Shown: positions 17,066 to 26,109, counted from the first letter of the stretch. The stretch is 64,000 nucleotides of DNA from Exiguobacterium aurantiacum (GCF_024362205.1 NZ_CP101462.1:338501-402500); one strand, 5' to 3'. Program-made: numbers and translations. The notes: generated by a model not told the origin, from the letters alone.

Positions 17066-17914
17066 ATGGAATCCTTACTCAAAAAAATCGAACTCGCTAA
17101 AAGTGAGATGACGTCTGTAGAGAAGAAAATCGCAGACTATATTTTGACGCACTCGACGCTCGTTCCAAACATGACGACGAAAGAGCTCGCGCAAAAGACG
17201 GATGTGTCAGAGGCTAGCATCGTCCGCTTCGCCCGCGTTGTCGGCATCGACAGCTTCAAGGCGTTCAAGCTTGCCCTCGTCAAAGATTTGGCCATCACTG
17301 AGACGACTCTCACGGACTTCAACGTATTACAGCAGAAAGACACACCGTACGATTCGTTCCAAAAAGTCATCCATGTCAACAAAATGGCCATCGAGGCATG
17401 TGCCGAGGCGATGGACAAACGCGAGCTCGAGCATGCGATTGATACGTTTGCCCGCGCCAATCGGGTCGTGTTTTATGGGGTCGGCGGCTCGTCGACGGCG
17501 GCGTACGACGCCCAGTATAAATTCACGAAGCTTGGTTATGCGGCCCAGACATCGCAAGATTTCCATTACATGTTGTCACTCATCCCGCACCTTGGACCGA
17601 CCGACGTGTTCGTCGCGATCAGTACATCGGGACGGACGAAAGATGTGCTCGAGCTCGTCCGTTTCGCCAAGAAGAAAGGGGTGCCGGTCGTCGCCATCAC
17701 GGACCTCGATAAATCTCCACTCTATCGGGAGGCGGACGTCCGTCTTTGCACGCCGAACGTCGAACGTGATTTCCGCATTGCGAGCATCGCTTCACGGATG
17801 ACGCAACTGACGATTATCGACACGCTCTATATGGGGCTATTGCATCGCAAAGGCGAAAGCTTGATCGACCGCTATGCCGAGGCGCGTGATGAGATGGTGA
17901 AATTGCGCCGATGA
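17066..17914 (+). CDS. murR: MurR/RpiR-family regulator of MurNAc catabolism
   Basis: A 282-residue RpiR-type regulator: N-terminal HTH (about 1-77, MTTKELAQKTDVSEASIVRFARVVG) and a C-terminal SIS sugar-phosphate domain (about 125-260, VVFYGVGGSSTAAYDA, VFVAISTSGRTKDVLELV). Its position ahead of murQ-murP-mupG indicates that it senses MurNAc-6-phosphate. It has its own start region and ends in an ATGA overlap with a GNAT gene. The dyads before murQ are candidate operators. Confidence 0.88.
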   Translation: MESLLKKIELAKSEMTSVEKKIADYILTHSTLVPNMTTKELAQKTDVSEASIVRFARVVGIDSFKAFKLALVKDLAITETTLTDFNVLQQKDTPYDSFQKVIHVNKMAIEACAEAMDKRELEHAIDTFARANRVVFYGVGGSSTAAYDAQYKFTKLGYAAQTSQDFHYMLSLIPHLGPTDVFVAISTSGRTKDVLELVRFAKKKGVPVVAITDLDKSPLYREADVRLCTPNVERDFRIASIASRMTQLTIIDTLYMGLLHRKGESLIDRYAEARDEMVKLRR

Positions 17915-18366
17915 TCCATGTTTATGACACGACTTGGCGCGAAAAGGTGGAGGCGTTCTTGTTGCAACAACGGTCGTTCGCGGCGTTGAACGGACAGACG
18001 CCCGAAACGTTCCGTGACGAAAACGTGTCCGATTTTGAGACGGAGGAGACCGTCAGCCTCGTGTTTGAAGAGAGGGACGTCATCGCGGTCGCCGATTTGT
18101 TGAAGAAGCACCCGGTCGACGGCTCGCTCTGGCTCGGCCTGTTCGTCGGCGATGAGCGGTTGCACGGTACCGGGGTCGCACAGAGGCTATATGAGCAACT
18201 CGAACACGCGTATATGCGTCCGTTCCAGCCAGTGTTCCGACTCGGGGTCTTACCTCACAATGAGCGGGCACGCCGGTTTTGGGAGCGGCAAGGCTATGTG
18301 TATGAAAAAGATTCCGTCACGGCACGGGGCGATCACGTTCACGTGCTGAAAAAAGTCATCGTCTAA
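17911..18366 (+). CDS. GNAT-family N-acetyltransferase
   Basis: A 151-residue acetyltransferase fold. The acetyl-CoA site is suggested by GVAQRLYEQLE after LWLGLFVGDERLHG, and NERARRFWERQGYVYEKDS is the typical C-terminal motif. It starts inside the murR stop (ATGA), so it is co-translated with the regulator. The substrate is unknown; a cell-wall amino sugar or peptide would fit the operon but is inference. Confidence 0.85.
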   Translation: MIHVYDTTWREKVEAFLLQQRSFAALNGQTPETFRDENVSDFETEETVSLVFEERDVIAVADLLKKHPVDGSLWLGLFVGDERLHGTGVAQRLYEQLEHAYMRPFQPVFRLGVLPHNERARRFWERQGYVYEKDSVTARGDHVHVLKKVIV

Positions 18367-18370
18367 AGCG

Positions 18371-18400
18371 CTCGGTCCATACTTGGGTCGGGCTTTTTCT
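18371..18400 (+). terminator. Terminator after the murR operon
   Basis: A stem with GCTCGGTCCA paired to TGGGTCGGGC, with some G-T pairs, is followed by TTTTT. Confidence 0.7.
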
Positions 18401-18434
18401 ATAGATGTATACACGTATACGCCTGGCTTGCTTT

Positions 18435-18499
18435 GAAATTTTATTTCCTTATTTTTTTAAATAAGTTTGATTTTTAATTTCAATTCAGTACAATGAAAT
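18435..18499 (+). promoter_or_regulatory. murQ promoter and candidate MurR operators
   Basis: TTGATT (18467-18472), 16-base spacer and TACAAT (18489-18494) form a likely promoter. Two inverted repeats of the same half-site surround it: GAAAT-TTT-ATTTC (18435-18447) upstream, and ATTTC (18477-18481) with GAAAT (18495-18499) across the -10. MurR binding is proposed because murR is adjacent. Confidence 0.5.
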
Positions 18500-18523
18500 C
18501 AGAGAGAAGAAAGGATGGTGGCG

Positions 18524-19408
18524 ATGTTAGACAAACTGGCTACTGAAAGACGGAATGAACGAACGATGCACTTGGACGAGATGGCGGTCGAGGAGTTCCT
18601 CGCAGTGATGAACGAGGAAGATCAATCGGTCCCACACGTCATTCAAGAACAACTGTCGGTCATTGCCGACGTAACGAAGCGTGCCATCGCATCCTTCGAA
18701 AAAGGCGGGCGTTTGATTTATATCGGCGCAGGGACGAGCGGACGGCTCGGCATCCTAGACGCGGCGGAATGTGTGCCGACGTTCGGTGTATCATCGGATC
18801 TGGTCGTCGGACTCATCGCCGGAGGCGAGCGCGCGCTCATCAAAGCTGTCGAGGGAGCAGAAGATAGCAAAGATTTGGCAGTCAACGATTTGAAAGCGCT
18901 TCACTTGAATGCGAAGGATACGGTCGTCGGGATTGCTGCGAGCGGCCGTACGCCGTACGTCATCGGCGGACTCGATTACGCCCGCGAGGTCGGCGCGACG
19001 ACAGCCGCGCTATCTTGTAACAAAGGTTCAAAAATCAGCGAACACGCCGAGTTCAAAATCGAAGTCGAGACGGGACCGGAAGTGTTGACCGGATCGACCC
19101 GTTTAAAAGCAGGGACGGCGCAAAAACTCGTCCTCAACATGATTTCGACGGCGTCGATGATTGGGGTAGGGAAAGTGTATCAAAACTTGATGGTCGACGT
19201 GCAGCCGACGAACGAAAAGTTGGAAGTGCGGGCCAAACGGATGATTGCGGAAGCGACAGGGGTCGACGAACAGACGGCCGCGCGTTATTTCGATTCATCC
19301 GGTGGTCACGTCAAGACGGCGATCGTCATGATTTTAGCCGATGTCCCGCATGCGGAGGCAGTCGAGCGATTAGAGCGTGCGAACGGATTCGTCCGTGACG
19401 CACTATAA
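18524..19408 (+). CDS. murQ: N-acetylmuramic acid 6-phosphate etherase
   Basis: A 294-residue SIS-domain lyase that splits MurNAc-6-phosphate into GlcNAc-6-phosphate and D-lactate. YIGAGTSGRLGILDAAECVPTFG and IAASGRTPYVIGGL are diagnostic, and ATGVDEQTAARYFDSSGG belongs to the C-terminal helical part. Three possible starts lie within 10 bases; ATG 18524 is best spaced from AAAGGA. It is followed 12 bases later by murP. Confidence 0.95.
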   Translation: MLDKLATERRNERTMHLDEMAVEEFLAVMNEEDQSVPHVIQEQLSVIADVTKRAIASFEKGGRLIYIGAGTSGRLGILDAAECVPTFGVSSDLVVGLIAGGERALIKAVEGAEDSKDLAVNDLKALHLNAKDTVVGIAASGRTPYVIGGLDYAREVGATTAALSCNKGSKISEHAEFKIEVETGPEVLTGSTRLKAGTAQKLVLNMISTASMIGVGKVYQNLMVDVQPTNEKLEVRAKRMIAEATGVDEQTAARYFDSSGGHVKTAIVMILADVPHAEAVERLERANGFVRDAL

Positions 19409-19420
19409 GGGGGATTCGAG

Positions 19421-20794
19421 ATGAAGAAAGAAGAGGTTCTTGCACATGCGATATTAGAGCATGTCGGGGGAAAAGATAACATTCGTCAACTCGCGCACTG
19501 TATGACACGTGTGCGTTTAGCGCTCAAGGATCCGACGAAAGCGGATCTCGCCGCCTTGAAACAAATCGATGGGGTCATGGGCGTCATCGATGACGAGACG
19601 TTACAAATCGTCGTTGGCCCGGGGACGGTCAACCGCGTGGCGGACCATCTCAGCCGTGAGACGGGGCTCGCCATCGGAGAAGAGTCGGTCGATGCGAACT
19701 TGACGCCGGACGAACGGGCGGCCATCGAACGTCAAAAAGTGAAAGACAAACAGAAGTCGCCGTTCAAGCGCTTCTTGCGTCGCTTAGGGAACATCTTCAT
19801 CCCGCTCATTCCAGGTCTTGTCGCTTCAGGAATCATTAACGGGGGAGCCAACTTCGCGAAGAACGCCGGGGTCGACCCGACCGAAACGTGGATGCAAATC
19901 CTCTTATTGCTCGGTAGCACCGTCTTTGCGTATCTCGCCATCCTCGTCGGTTGGAACACGGCGAAAGAGTTCGGCGGAACGCCGGTACTCGGTGCCATCG
20001 CCGGGGGGATTCTCTTCAACCCGATGCTCGCCGACATCACCATTTATGGAGAACCGCTCGTCGTCGGACGGGGTGGATTGTTCGGGGTCATCTTTGCCGC
20101 TTGGCTCATGACGTACATCGAGAAACACGTCCGTCGCTTCATGCCGACAGCAATCGATATCATCTTTACACCGCTTCTCACGGTCCTCGTCGTCGGCTTC
20201 ACGGCGCTCTATGCGATTATGCCGGTCGCAGGCGTGTTGTCGGACGGGATCATGCAAGGGCTGAACGCCGTGCTTGAAATCGGTGGTCCGGTCGCTGGGG
20301 CCGTACTCGCTGGCTTCTTCTTGCCGCTCGTCATGGTCGGGTTGCACCACGGACTCACACCGATTCACTTGGAGCTGTTGAACACGGTCGGTAACACGGC
20401 GCTCTTGCCAATCTTGGCGATGGCTGGGGCCGGGCAAGTCGGGGCCGCAATCGCGATTTTCGTGAAGACGCGCAACCAACGCCTGCGTAACATCATTAAA
20501 GGGGCGATCCCGGTCGGATTCCTCGGTATCGGTGAACCGCTCCTTTACGGGGTCACGCTCCCGCTCGGTCGTCCGTTCTTGACGGCTTGTATGGGAGCCG
20601 CGGTCGGCGGTGCGTTCCAAGCATCGATGCAGACGGCGGCGCTCGGGATTGGGGTCTCGGGTCTCTCGCTCACACCGCTCATCGACAACGGGATGTATTT
20701 GACGTATATTGCAGGTCTCGTCATTTCGTATACGGCGGGCTTCATCTTCACGTATTTCTTCGGCTTCAAAGAAGAAATGGCGGATGGGATTTAA
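19421..20794 (+). CDS. murP: PTS MurNAc-specific EIIBC component
   Basis: A 457-residue sugar permease. The IIB domain (1-90) has phospho-Cys27 in AHCMTRVRLAL; the IIC domain (from about 115) has around ten membrane segments, with GIGEPLLYGVTLPLGRP as the signature. There is no IIA domain, so phosphate must come from a separate IIA-Glc-like protein, as in B. subtilis and S. aureus MurP. It imports MurNAc or MurNAc-GlcNAc as the 6-phosphate. AGGGGGATT precedes the ATG. Confidence 0.93.
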   Translation: MKKEEVLAHAILEHVGGKDNIRQLAHCMTRVRLALKDPTKADLAALKQIDGVMGVIDDETLQIVVGPGTVNRVADHLSRETGLAIGEESVDANLTPDERAAIERQKVKDKQKSPFKRFLRRLGNIFIPLIPGLVASGIINGGANFAKNAGVDPTETWMQILLLLGSTVFAYLAILVGWNTAKEFGGTPVLGAIAGGILFNPMLADITIYGEPLVVGRGGLFGVIFAAWLMTYIEKHVRRFMPTAIDIIFTPLLTVLVVGFTALYAIMPVAGVLSDGIMQGLNAVLEIGGPVAGAVLAGFFLPLVMVGLHHGLTPIHLELLNTVGNTALLPILAMAGAGQVGAAIAIFVKTRNQRLRNIIKGAIPVGFLGIGEPLLYGVTLPLGRPFLTACMGAAVGGAFQASMQTAALGIGVSGLSLTPLIDNGMYLTYIAGLVISYTAGFIFTYFFGFKEEMADGI

Positions 20795-20800
20795 CAACCG

Positions 20801-20825
20801 AGGCGGCTCTTTGGAGTCGCCTTTT
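20801..20825 (+). terminator. Weak terminator between murP and mupG
   Basis: AGGCGGCTC and GAGTCGCCTT form a stem with a short loop, followed by TTTTC. It probably gives partial termination, lowering mupG relative to murQP. Confidence 0.55.
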
Positions 20826-20847
20826 CATTTGATGAGGAGGGTTTTTG

Positions 20848-21900
20848 ATGAAGGGACTATCTGTTTATTTGAGTGAACCGCTCACACCACAGTTCAAGGC
20901 ATGGGTCGGACGTATGCGGGAGATCGGCTTCACGTCGATGTTTACATCGCTCCATATCCCGGAGGACGACGCGTCGGTGTACACGGATCGGCTCCGTGAC
21001 CTTGGGACGTTCGCACGAGAACTCGATATGGAGCTGTTCGCGGATATCGCACCGACGTCGCTCGCCGCACTAGGCAAGACGTGGGACGGTGCCCATACGC
21101 TCACCGAGTGGGGCGTGACCGGGCTGCGCGTCGATTACGGGGTGACCCCGAAACAAGTGGCCGACTTGTCGGCGCGGATGACGGTCGCCTTGAACGCGAG
21201 CACGCTGTCTGAAGTGGAACTCATGGAGATGAAGGGGTGCGGCCTCGTGACGGACAACGTCGAGGCGTGGCACAACTTCTATCCGCGTCCGGAGACGGGG
21301 CTTGATCGAGACTGGTTCGACGACAAGAACGATTGGTTGAAGCGGCAAGGATTGAGCGTCCAAGCGTTCATCCCTGGGGACGGGACGCTCCGCGGACCGT
21401 TGTTCGAACGGTTGCCGACGCTCGAGGAACATCGGACGCTGTCGACGTTCGCTTGTTACTTGGACCTCCCCGATTCGGTCGACCGCATTTTAATCGGCGA
21501 TCCGGGACTTGCCGACGAGACAATCGAACAGTTCGCCTCACACGCGGACGGGATGCTCGTCCTCCGGGCCGAAGCGGAGACGACGATCGAGGCCGCCTTC
21601 TATCGCGTCCAAACGAACCGGATGGATCCGGCCCGTGACGTCATCCGCTCGGTCGAGTCTCGGGCTTACGGCCGTCCGGGCGACCGCTTGCTCGAACCGA
21701 TGGCAGCAAGACCGCGTCCGCTCGGGACGATCACGGTCGATAATGCGAACTACGGGCGCTATGCCGGCGAATTGCAAATCACAAAACACGATTTAGTGGC
21801 GGACGAACGGGTCAACGTTCTCGGTCGGGTCATTGAGGCAGACCGGCCGCTCATCCGGGCGATTGGACCGGGCACGAAGTTTCGGATCGAGTGGTGCTGA
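20848..21900 (+). CDS. mupG: 6-phospho-N-acetylmuramidase MupG (DUF871)
   Basis: A 350-residue TIM-barrel protein of the DUF871 family, in which S. aureus MupG hydrolyses MurNAc-6-phosphate-GlcNAc inside the cell. KGLSVYLSEPLTPQF, FTSLHIPEDD, LFADIAPTSL, GLRVDYG and HNFYPRPETGL are family motifs; the C-terminal cyclophilin-like domain (about 235-350) ends in GPGTKFRIEW. GAGGAGGG lies before ATG 20848. It completes a murR-murQ-murP-mupG set, so the host should take up the disaccharide as well as free MurNAc. Confidence 0.9.
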   Translation: MKGLSVYLSEPLTPQFKAWVGRMREIGFTSMFTSLHIPEDDASVYTDRLRDLGTFARELDMELFADIAPTSLAALGKTWDGAHTLTEWGVTGLRVDYGVTPKQVADLSARMTVALNASTLSEVELMEMKGCGLVTDNVEAWHNFYPRPETGLDRDWFDDKNDWLKRQGLSVQAFIPGDGTLRGPLFERLPTLEEHRTLSTFACYLDLPDSVDRILIGDPGLADETIEQFASHADGMLVLRAEAETTIEAAFYRVQTNRMDPARDVIRSVESRAYGRPGDRLLEPMAARPRPLGTITVDNANYGRYAGELQITKHDLVADERVNVLGRVIEADRPLIRAIGPGTKFRIEWC

Positions 21901-21909
21901 CGTTCCGGA

Positions 21910-21939
21910 TTGCCACATTCCCTCGTCTTTGTGTACAGT
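21910..21939 (+). promoter_or_regulatory. Candidate ywhD promoter
   Basis: TTGCCA (21910-21915), 18-base spacer, TACAGT (21934-21939), immediately after the mupG stop. Confidence 0.45.
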
Positions 21940-21957
21940 AGAGAGGGAGGGAATGCC

Positions 21958-22461
21958 ATGAAAGAAATCAATTTTAATATCGTCGCTGACGATTCGACCG
22001 ATGGCCATGGTGGTTTTGGGGTCGGTTCGCTCAGTTTGAACAATATGTCTCCCGTCATCATCGATGTCGAGGCGGGGACCGCGGTCATCGATATGGGGGC
22101 CATGCATGCCAAATCGGCGATTGAGAAACGCATCAAGTTTTTGACGGATCCGGAAGCGGTGCCGAACGGCAAACCGTATTGGATCGTCTGGGTCACGGTC
22201 GGACGAAAGCCCGAAGGATTCTATTACGGTGGTATCGCGGCGTGTGATATGTCGATCGACCTCGAGGCGCGGCGCGGCTATAAATTGTTGCCGTACCACG
22301 TCAACCAGATGGACAAATCGCTCAAAGGCCGCATCCTGATTGATATGATGGATGCACCGTCACGCGACGTGCTCGCTGCCTTTTTGAAAGAACATCGTCC
22401 TGAGATTTGGGAACAATCGACCGAACTTCAAACCGAACTTGTGCGTCTCAAAGCCGAGTGA
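21958..22461 (+). CDS. ywhD: YwhD-family protein
   Basis: A 167-residue protein close to B. subtilis YwhD: FNIVADDSTDGHGGFGVGS, IDMGAMHAKSAIEK, KFLTDPEAVPNGKPYWIVWVT and HVNQMDKSLKGRI all fit. The family has no established function. In B. subtilis ywhD lies in the ywhB-ywhC-ywhD-pbpG-speE-speB segment; here ywhB-like and speEB genes are also in the window but dispersed. GAGGGAGGG precedes ATG 21958. Confidence 0.92.
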   Translation: MKEINFNIVADDSTDGHGGFGVGSLSLNNMSPVIIDVEAGTAVIDMGAMHAKSAIEKRIKFLTDPEAVPNGKPYWIVWVTVGRKPEGFYYGGIAACDMSIDLEARRGYKLLPYHVNQMDKSLKGRILIDMMDAPSRDVLAAFLKEHRPEIWEQSTELQTELVRLKAE

Positions 22462-22463
22462 AA

Positions 22464-22495
22464 AGATTGGACCGTTTCGGTCTCCAATCTTTTTT
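22464..22495 (+). terminator. Terminator after ywhD
   Basis: AGATTGGA (22464-22471) pairs with TCCAATCT (22483-22490), followed by TTTTT. Confidence 0.88.
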
Positions 22496-22555
22496 GTTTT
22501 CATTCGGGACAATTTGGGAACATGAACTTGTTATGTTGTTGTGATTTCACCGTAA

Positions 22556-22585
22556 TTGTATGAATATTCAGCATTATGATATACT
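22556..22585 (+). promoter_or_regulatory. Promoter of the symporter gene
   Basis: TTGTAT (22556-22561), 18-base spacer, TATACT (22580-22585). Confidence 0.65.
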
Positions 22586-22618
22586 AAACGCACTGTGCAA
22601 AAAAGAAAGGGTGACACG

Positions 22619-23881
22619 ATGAGTGAAACGAAGAAAATTTTAATTGGCCTCGCCTTAGGGGTCATTGTCGGGCTAGGGCTTGCCGGCTTGTCCGGTAACG
22701 TATATGACATCGTCAATACGTATATCCTTTCCCCAGTTGGTACCGTGTTTTTGAACTTGATTAAAATGTTAGTCGTCCCGATCGTCTTCTTCTCGATCAT
22801 TCTCGGCGTCATGGGTCTTGGGGACCCGAAAGAGCTCGGGCGGGTCGGATCGAAGGCGCTCCTCTTCTTCTTGACGACGACGGCGCTCGCCATCATCTTG
22901 GCGATGGGTGTCGCTTCGGTCATCAAACCGGGAGAGCGTGGCGATTTCCCGACGACTGGATTGGAATTTGAATCAACATCGACGGAGGAATCGTCTAATA
23001 TCGTGCAGACATTCGTCAACATGATTCCGACGAACCCGATTCAAGCGCTCGCCGAAGGTAACATGCTTCAAATCATCGTCTTTGCGGCTCTCATCGGATT
23101 TGCGATGATTGCTCTCGGCGAACGGGCCAAGACGTGGCGCCGTTTCGTCAAACAAGGCGATCGCATCATGATGCACTTGATTCACTTAGTTATGAAGCTC
23201 GCCCCATACGGTGCGTTCGCGTTGATTGCCTCGGCAATTGGCGGAATCGGACTCGATGCTGTCAAAGCGATGGCGTGGTATATGTTCGCCGTCGTCTTGA
23301 CGCTGTTTTTACATTCAGTACTCGTCTACGGTGGGGCACTCGTCTTGCTCGGGAAGATGAGTCCGGTCTTCTTCTTTAAAAATTTCTACGAAGCGATCAC
23401 ACTCGCGTTTTCGACATCGTCTTCGAACGCGACGCTTCCTGTATCGATGGAGCTCGCCCAGACGAAACTCGGCGTGCCGCGTTCCATCTCCTCATTTGTC
23501 CAACCGCTCGGCGCGACGGTGAACATGGACGGGACGGCGATTATGCAAGGTGTCGCGACGATTTTCATCGCGCAAGTATTTGCGGCTGATTTGACGATGA
23601 CCGAACTCGTGACGGTCGTCATCACGGCGGTGCTCGCCTCGATCGGGACGGCGGGTGTACCAGGTGTCGGGCTCATTATGCTCGCGCTCGTCTTGCAGTC
23701 GGTCAACTTACCGGTCGAAGGGATCGCCCTGATCATCGGTGTCGACCGTATCCTCGACATGCTCCGGACGTCGGTCAACATTACCGGCGACGCGACATGC
23801 GCGGTCGTTGTCTCGAAACTTGAAGAGAAACACCTTCCACCTGTCGACGAAGACGCGTGGGATGAAGTCGAAGCAAAATAA
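22619..23881 (+). CDS. Dicarboxylate/amino acid:cation symporter (DAACS family)
   Basis: A 420-residue transporter of the GltP/DctA/GltPh family. It has about eight membrane helices plus re-entrant loops; the conserved FSTSSSNATLPVSME and QPLGATVNMDGTA, with the second hairpin ASIGTAGVPGVG and DRILDMLRTSVNITGD, form the substrate and cation sites. The usual substrates are glutamate, aspartate or C4-dicarboxylates; the Arg in MLRTSVN favours acidic amino acids or dicarboxylates. AAAGAAAGGG precedes ATG 22619. It appears monocistronic between two terminators. Confidence 0.92.
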   Translation: MSETKKILIGLALGVIVGLGLAGLSGNVYDIVNTYILSPVGTVFLNLIKMLVVPIVFFSIILGVMGLGDPKELGRVGSKALLFFLTTTALAIILAMGVASVIKPGERGDFPTTGLEFESTSTEESSNIVQTFVNMIPTNPIQALAEGNMLQIIVFAALIGFAMIALGERAKTWRRFVKQGDRIMMHLIHLVMKLAPYGAFALIASAIGGIGLDAVKAMAWYMFAVVLTLFLHSVLVYGGALVLLGKMSPVFFFKNFYEAITLAFSTSSSNATLPVSMELAQTKLGVPRSISSFVQPLGATVNMDGTAIMQGVATIFIAQVFAADLTMTELVTVVITAVLASIGTAGVPGVGLIMLALVLQSVNLPVEGIALIIGVDRILDMLRTSVNITGDATCAVVVSKLEEKHLPPVDEDAWDEVEAK

Positions 23882-23885
23882 ACAG

Positions 23886-23918
23886 AAGGCTGACCCGTCG
23901 TTGACGGGCCAGCCTTTT
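23886..23918 (+). terminator. Terminator after the symporter
   Basis: AAGGCTGACCCGTC (23886-23899) pairs with GACGGGCCAGCCTT (23903-23916) with one mismatch, then TTTT. Confidence 0.85.
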
Positions 23919-23939
23919 CAAATGAAGTGAGGTTTTTAT

Positions 23940-24473
23940 ATGGAATGGGCAGCTTTGCCGATCCCGTTGTTTGTTGTCATCAGTATCTTGTTGAATATGC
24001 TCATCGCCGTCGCTGGGGTGCTCCCGAGCGCATTTTTGACGGCGCTGAACGTGCAACTGCTAGGGTTCGGACCTGGTGTCGCCGTCTCCATCATCGGCGA
24101 GGCGGCCGGGGCAGTGCTTAGCTTCATTCTTTATCGCAAGGCGCTCCATCGCTATACGTCACCGGACGGGAAACGATTGCGACGCCTTCGTGAGGCCGAA
24201 GGGGTCGAGGCCTGGTTCCTCGTGCTCAGTCTTCGGCTATTGCCGTTCGTGCCGTCCGGGCTCGTCACGTTGTCGGCCGCATTCAGCCGGATGTCACTCC
24301 CGTCGTTTGCTGTAGCGAGCACGGTTGGAAAAGTGCCGGCGCTCGTCATTGAGGCGCTCGCCGTCGCGGCCGTCCTGAACGTGGCCGCAGGCTGGCAACT
24401 CGGTCTCATCGCGTTGCTCATCGTCCTCTATGCCGTTTGGCGCTTGCCTCAAAGGAGTGGCGAGAAGATATGA
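23940..24473 (+). CDS. VTT-domain (TVP38/TMEM64 family) membrane protein
   Basis: A 177-residue integral membrane protein with about five hydrophobic segments. The VTT/SNARE-associated domain is recognised from PSAFLTALNVQLLGFGPGVAVSIIGEAAGAVLSF and FLVLSLRLLPFVPSGLVTLSAAF, including the conserved Gly-rich and R-LP-P signatures. Related proteins are proposed lipid scramblases or flippases. It converges with, and overlaps by 25 bases, the cardiolipin synthase gene; the shared theme is membrane lipid handling. Confidence 0.82.
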   Translation: MEWAALPIPLFVVISILLNMLIAVAGVLPSAFLTALNVQLLGFGPGVAVSIIGEAAGAVLSFILYRKALHRYTSPDGKRLRRLREAEGVEAWFLVLSLRLLPFVPSGLVTLSAAFSRMSLPSFAVASTVGKVPALVIEALAVAAVLNVAAGWQLGLIALLIVLYAVWRLPQRSGEKI

Positions 24474-25972
24474 CAGAACGCTTCGATGAAACGTTTGCCG
24501 CTCGATTTCTTGCGAAGCATTGACCAGTCGATGAGAATCGACTCATCAAAGTCTTTCAAGAACGCTTCGTGCAGCTGTTGGATGGATGACGTCTCGTACT
24601 GGGCAATTGTCATCTCATGGTTCAAATACATGCTCCTAAAATCAAAGTTAGCCGTCCCGACGAGCGCAATCTTGCCATCGATGAGGACGGTTTTTGCATG
24701 GATGAAATGACGATTGTATTTATAAATCCGAATGTTCCGTTTAAGCAGTTGCTCGAAATAATATTCGGTCGCATGGAAGCTGAACCATTCGTCTCCTTTT
24801 CCGGGGACAACGATTCGCACATCGATGCCACGCCGGCCGGCGACTTCTAACAGCGCGAGTAATTCAGGAGGAGGAATTAAATATGGCGTCGTAATCCAAA
24901 TCGACTCCTTCGCCTCCATCAAAAGCGTAATGAGCCCGTCTCGGATCGTGACATCTTTCCCAGGAGACGTGACGAGTAGCTGTGTCGCCCCGTTGGCCGG
25001 CTGCGGGTCGTCGATGAAGTATTCTGGCAAATGTTTGCTGTCAGCGAACAAGTCCCAGCGCTCTGTATCGTCTTCGTGACCGGCATACAGCCAATTCTCG
25101 ACGAACAAACGCTGCAGTTCCCGGACGAGCGGTCCTTCAAGACGCAGATGGGTATCACGCCAAAAGCCAAGTTTTTTATGTTTCCCTAGATATTCATCCC
25201 CGACGTTCAGTCCGCCGGTGTAAGCGATTCGTCCGTCGATGACGATCAACTTCTGATGATTGCGGAAGTTGGCGTTAAAGACAAGGAGCGGGTGGACGAC
25301 CGGGTCGAACGCCTCGACGTGGACACGGGACTCTCGGAGCGGTTCGAGAAACGCTTCGCTAATCTCTTGACTGCCGAGACCGTCATACAAAAAGCGGACG
25401 GTGACGTTCTCGTTGGATCGTTTGATGAGAGCGTCACGAATTTTCAGCGAAATTTCATCGGTCCGGAATAGGTAATACTGGACGTGGATGTGGTGGGTCG
25501 CTTGCTCGATATCTTTAATCACCGCATCGAACTTTTCCTCGCCGTTGACGAGCAATTTTGTCGACGTGTGACCATCCGCCCCGGTCGCGCCGAGTTTTTC
25601 GAGTGTTCGCGTGAGCGGGAATCGATCCGCTACATTGTTTGCCGTCTCGATGCGTTCGGCCTCAATCGCTTGCCGGAACATACGAATCTCGGTCGAAGTT
25701 CGTTTGATGCGGCGGTGCCGTCGTGGTGTTCGGCCGAAGAGCACCCAAGCGAGGGCACCGAGAAACGGAATGAACAAGACGGCGAGCAACCAAGCGAGTT
25801 TGGCCTGTGGTTGGACGTGGTCGAACAAAATATACCAACCGACGATGAGCGGAATGAGAATGGCGGCACCAATTAGGAACGGGATGAGCCCATCAACCGA
25901 GTAAAGCAAACCAAGAAGGAAGATGCCGAGTACAATCATGATAAGGAGTTGCCAGACGCGTCGTTTCAACAC
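24449..25972 (-). CDS. cls: Cardiolipin synthase
   Basis: A protein of about 507 residues that condenses two phosphatidylglycerols. Two N-terminal membrane helices (about 8-60) are followed by two phospholipase D domains with intact HKD motifs: NHQKLIVIDGRIAYTGGLN and HAKTVLIDGKIALVGTAN. The start is ambiguous: GTG 25978 abuts the AGAAGG site, so GTG 25972 or TTG 25969 is more plausible; I use GTG 25972. The 3' end overlaps the convergent VTT gene by 25 bases, so the two transcripts can pair. Confidence 0.95.
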   Translation of the reverse strand: MLKRRVWQLLIMIVLGIFLLGLLYSVDGLIPFLIGAAILIPLIVGWYILFDHVQPQAKLAWLLAVLFIPFLGALAWVLFGRTPRRHRRIKRTSTEIRMFRQAIEAERIETANNVADRFPLTRTLEKLGATGADGHTSTKLLVNGEEKFDAVIKDIEQATHHIHVQYYLFRTDEISLKIRDALIKRSNENVTVRFLYDGLGSQEISEAFLEPLRESRVHVEAFDPVVHPLLVFNANFRNHQKLIVIDGRIAYTGGLNVGDEYLGKHKKLGFWRDTHLRLEGPLVRELQRLFVENWLYAGHEDDTERWDLFADSKHLPEYFIDDPQPANGATQLLVTSPGKDVTIRDGLITLLMEAKESIWITTPYLIPPPELLALLEVAGRRGIDVRIVVPGKGDEWFSFHATEYYFEQLLKRNIRIYKYNRHFIHAKTVLIDGKIALVGTANFDFRSMYLNHEMTIAQYETSSIQQLHEAFLKDFDESILIDWSMLRKKSSGKRFIEAFCHIFSPLL

Positions 25973-26044
25973 GTACACCTTCTTTCTGTTCAGTTGTCAT
26001 CACTGAATTCATTCCACCGTTTACACGTTCTTAATCTAAAAAAC

Positions 26045-26069
26045 GTTTCATTGTGGGCGGCTAGGGAAT
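26045..26069 (+). promoter_or_regulatory. Sigma-B-like promoter of the small lipoprotein gene
   Basis: GTTTCA (26045-26050), 13-base spacer, GGGAAT (26064-26069) matches the general-stress consensus GTTTAA/GGGTAT at 10 of 12 positions, about 40 bases before the start codon. No sigma-A pair is evident. Confidence 0.5.
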
Positions 26070-26109
26070 TAACCGTACTGTACGACACAACGTAAAAGGG
26101 GTGTTCCTG

